A stretch of DNA of 7,361 bases from Tardiphaga sp. (GTDB lineage: Bacteria; Pseudomonadota; Alphaproteobacteria; Rhizobiales; Xanthobacteraceae), in assembly GCA_028290765.1 (NCBI GenBank), contig JAQGJF010000063.1, forward strand, positions 1-7,361, written 5' to 3'. The notes under the pieces were generated by a model. That model had not been told where the DNA came from. It ran no database searches and saw nothing but the letters and a program-made list of their open reading frames with translations. Positions 5,744-7,361 of the stretch are shown here, in pieces. The translations under genes and the position numbers were made by a program. The stretch's first letter is position 1. Each line of letters begins with the position of its first letter.

Positions 5744-5890
5744 CAACGGCGACGTTGATTCTTCATAGCTCCGGCGCTGGGACGACCACGGAATAGCTCT
5801 GATGCGCCGGATGTACGCGCACCACGTTGTTCGTGGTCGTTGGCATTTTGGGGCCAGTTTTGGTCCAAGGGGTCTTTTTAGACCCATTTT
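5744..5890 (+). promoter_or_regulatory. Candidate structured leader with alternative hairpins and a terminator-like stem
   Basis: Five pairings are visible. CAACG (5744-5748) pairs with CGTTG (5753-5757) around a GCGA (GNRA-type) loop. ACGACCACG (5782-5790) is a perfect nine-base complement of CGTGGTCGT (5832-5840). ACCACG (5821-5826) competes for the same strand, pairing with CGTGGT (5832-5837) around TTGTT. Bases 5848-5856 pair with 5861-5868 around GTTT, with one wobble and one bulge. GGGTCT (5870-5875) pairs with AGACCC (5880-5885) around TTTT and is followed by ATTTT (5886-5890). The last looks like a weak terminator, and the competing second and third pairings resemble an attenuation switch. 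It ends 76 bases before the glycosyltransferase start. I recognise no known riboswitch or leader-peptide class. Confidence 0.35.
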
Positions 5891-5966
5891 CCCCGATTTG
5901 GTGCCTGATTTACCCGGTTGCGAGGGCGGCTTGGCATCGCCCGAAGCCCCGGATATATGCTGCGCC

Positions 5967-7100
5967 ATGAGTGAAACCCTCCAATTCGCCCCAGGAAATC
6001 CGCCGCAGGCTGCAGGTTCGCTGCAGCTTTCGGTGATCATTCCCACCTTCAACGAGCGCGACAACGTCACCACGCTGTTTCGTCGGCTGGAGACCGCGCT
6101 GGCCGGGGTTTCCTGGGAGGCGATCTACGTCGACGACAATTCGCCCGACGGCACCGCGGAGGTGCTGCGGAAGCTGGCGCAGCAGGACGGCCGCGCCCGC
6201 TGTATCAGGCGGATCGGACGGCGCGGCCTGTCCGGCGCCTGCATCGAAGGGATTTTGGCGTCGAGCGCGCCCTGCGTCGCCGTGATCGATGCCGACCTGC
6301 AGCATGACGAAACCCGGCTGCCGCAGATGCTCAAATTGCTGGAAGGCGGCGACGCCGACCTCGTGGTCGGCAGCCGCTATATCGAGGGCGACAGCGCCGA
6401 CAGTTTCGACAACAGGCGCGCCGGTTTCAGCACGCTGGCCACTGAGGTGGCGCAGCGCGTGCTCCGGGTCAAGGTCGCCGATCCGATGAGCGGGTTTTTC
6501 ATGATGCGCCGCGACCGTTTCGAGCAGTTGGCGCCACAATTGTCGACGCAAGGATTCAAGATCCTGCTCGACGTCGTCGCCACCGCGCGGGGCAATCTGC
6601 GGGTGCGGGAAATTCCCTATACGTTCGGGGCGCGGCAGCATGGCGAAAGCAAGCTCGACTCGATGGTCGCGCTGGATTTTCTGGGGCTGGTGCTGGCCAA
6701 ATTGACCCACGACGTGGTGTCGCTGCGCTTCCTGATGTTCGCGCTGGTCGGCTCGATCGGTCTCGTCGTGCATTTCATCACACTGTATATCGCGCTCAAT
6801 GGGTTCAAAGTGCCGTTCGCGGAGGCGCAGGCTTGCGCGGCGCTGCTGGCCATGACCAGCAACTTCGTGCTGAACAATTTTCTGACCTACCGTGATCAAC
6901 GATTGAAGGGTTTTGCCATTTTGCGCGGGCTATTGCTGTTCTATGTGGTCTGCAGCGTCGGCCTGCTCGCCAATGTCGGCGTCGCCTTCTCGGTTTACGA
7001 CCAGCGGCCGATCTGGTGGCTGGCGGGGGCGGCGGGCGCGCTGATGGGCGTGGTATGGAATTACGCGATGTCCGGCCTTTTCGTCTGGCGCAAGCGATGA
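5967..7100 (+). CDS. GT2 glycosyltransferase (dolichol-phosphate mannose synthase-like) fused to a GtrA-type membrane domain
   Basis: A 377-residue inner-membrane protein. Residues 20-250 are a GT-A catalytic domain of the polyprenyl-phosphate mannose synthase type: LSVIIPTFNE (21-30), YVDDNSPDGT (54-63), the DAD metal-binding motif D108-A-D110 followed by LQH, VVGSRYIEG (133-141), SGFFMMRR (175-182) and QHGESKL (224-230). Residues 254-373 form four hydrophobic segments (about 255-275, 285-305, 320-342, 350-373) with FVLNNFLTYRD (300-310), a GtrA signature. The family transfers a sugar from a nucleotide donor to a polyprenyl phosphate, undecaprenyl phosphate in bacteria, on the cytoplasmic face; GtrA-type domains are linked to membrane anchoring or flipping of the product. 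The ATG at 5967 gives the usual short lead into the domain but lacks a good ribosome binding site, so the start rests on domain position. The PMT_2-type enzyme follows seven bases after the stop and is the likely user of the product. Donor sugar unknown. Confidence 0.92.
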   Translation: MSETLQFAPGNPPQAAGSLQLSVIIPTFNERDNVTTLFRRLETALAGVSWEAIYVDDNSPDGTAEVLRKLAQQDGRARCIRRIGRRGLSGACIEGILASSAPCVAVIDADLQHDETRLPQMLKLLEGGDADLVVGSRYIEGDSADSFDNRRAGFSTLATEVAQRVLRVKVADPMSGFFMMRRDRFEQLAPQLSTQGFKILLDVVATARGNLRVREIPYTFGARQHGESKLDSMVALDFLGLVLAKLTHDVVSLRFLMFALVGSIGLVVHFITLYIALNGFKVPFAEAQACAALLAMTSNFVLNNFLTYRDQRLKGFAILRGLLLFYVVCSVGLLANVGVAFSVYDQRPIWWLAGAAGALMGVVWNYAMSGLFVWRKR

Positions 7101-7107
7101 ATCGTCG

Positions 7108-7361
7108 ATGAGTTTCACCGAGTTGCGGCTGGCCCGCGGCACCATTCTCACGGTCCTGGCGCTGGTGCTGTTGCGGCTGGTCGCCGCGGCCTACACGCCG
7201 CTGACTTTCGACGAAGCCTATTACTGGATGTGGTCGAAGTATCTCGCCGGCGGCTATTACGATCACCCGCCGATGGTCGCGCTGGTGATCCGTCTCGGCA
7301 CCCTGATCGCCGGCGACACCGAATTCGGCGTGCGGGTGGCGTCGGTGCTGTTGGCGCTGCC
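7108..7361 (+). CDS. PMT_2/ArnT-like membrane glycosyltransferase, C-terminal part missing (cut by window edge)
   Basis: The first 84 residues are visible. After a short basic start, a hydrophobic segment (about 12-28, LTVLALVLLRLVAAAY) leads into LTFDEAYYWMWSKYL (32-46) and GGYYDHPPMVALVIRLG (48-64). The Asp35-Glu36 pair in the first periplasmic loop and the Tyr-Tyr-Asp-His-Pro-Pro motif are hallmarks of the GT-C enzymes of the PMT_2/ArnT group (GT39/GT83-like), which use polyprenyl-phosphate sugars to modify lipid A, other glycans or proteins on the periplasmic side. Those enzymes usually span 450-600 residues, so most of the gene lies to the right. The ATG at 7108 has no clear ribosome binding site and follows the previous stop by seven bases, which suggests translational coupling. 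The upstream gene would supply the lipid-linked sugar, as ArnC does for ArnT. The acceptor cannot be inferred from this fragment. Confidence 0.87.
   Translation, partial: MSFTELRLARGTILTVLALVLLRLVAAAYTPLTFDEAYYWMWSKYLAGGYYDHPPMVALVIRLGTLIAGDTEFGVRVASVLLAL

Larger units (their letters stand above)
5613..5966. other. 354-base intergenic region rich in inverted repeats, no supported gene
   Basis: This gap separates two divergent genes (peptidase to the left, glycosyltransferase to the right). Frames are open through part of it: one runs in frame with the glycosyltransferase from 5802, but the 55 residues it would add look like no known domain and the codons overlap hairpins. The right two thirds carry the candidate promoter and structured leader described separately. 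The left third (5613-5700) must hold the peptidase promoter; I saw no convincing -35/-10 pair there. No RNA gene was recognised. Confidence 0.6.

Noticed and set aside
5802..5966. 55-residue N-terminal extension of the GT2-GtrA protein
   Set aside because: The residues match no domain and no ribosome binding site precedes 5802. The stretch holds several perfect hairpins, so it is better read as leader RNA.
7097..7111. ATG overlapping the GT2-GtrA stop codon (ATGA at 7097-7100) as start of the next gene
   Set aside because: That frame ends at a TGA four codons later (7109-7111). The transferase frame starts at 7108.
1..7361. Mobile elements, CRISPR arrays, toxin-antitoxin, defence or phage genes, tRNA or rRNA
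   Set aside because: No transposase, integrase, repeat-spacer pattern, att-like duplication, cognate gene pair or structured RNA gene was recognised on either strand.

Overview
The window looks like ordinary chromosome of a high-GC alphaproteobacterium of the Bradyrhizobium/Rhodopseudomonas group (Nitrobacteraceae). This is an inference from GC-rich codon use, an orphan Bug/TctC-type solute-binding protein, small exported and small helical proteins of a kind typical of those genomes, and general gene style. No rRNA, tRNA, CRISPR array, insertion sequence, integrase or phage gene was seen, and nothing suggests a recent mobile island.

Layout. At the left edge is the N-terminal part of a DUF488 gene on the minus strand. 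Divergent from it is a complete exported Bug/TctC-family substrate-binding protein (521-1480). This converges, with only 11 bases between the stops, on a DUF72 (YecE-like) gene on the minus strand (1492-2310). Next come three small plus-strand genes: an exported 118-residue protein (2453-2809), an exported Gly/Ser/Thr-rich low-complexity protein (2894-3214) followed by a textbook intrinsic terminator, and a 61-residue charged helical protein (3415-3600). A PaaI-type hotdog thioesterase (3817-4299) then overlaps tail-to-tail, by four bases, an exported M20-family metallopeptidase on the minus strand (4296-5612).

After a 354-base gap rich in inverted repeats comes a two-gene plus-strand unit that runs off the right edge. 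The first gene is a dolichol-phosphate-mannose-synthase-like GT2 glycosyltransferase fused to a GtrA-type membrane domain (5967-7100). Seven bases after its stop begins a PMT_2/ArnT-like membrane glycosyltransferase, of which only the N-terminus is present (7108-7361). By family logic the first enzyme loads a sugar onto undecaprenyl phosphate, the GtrA part may help the lipid-linked sugar cross or anchor in the inner membrane, and the second enzyme transfers the sugar to a periplasmic acceptor. The acceptor cannot be read from this window.

I did not find a convincing previously undescribed system. The observations most worth a second look are the GT2-GtrA/PMT_2 pair, the structured leader with mutually exclusive hairpins in front of it, and the possible split of a DUF72-DUF488 neighbourhood by the solute-binding-protein gene.
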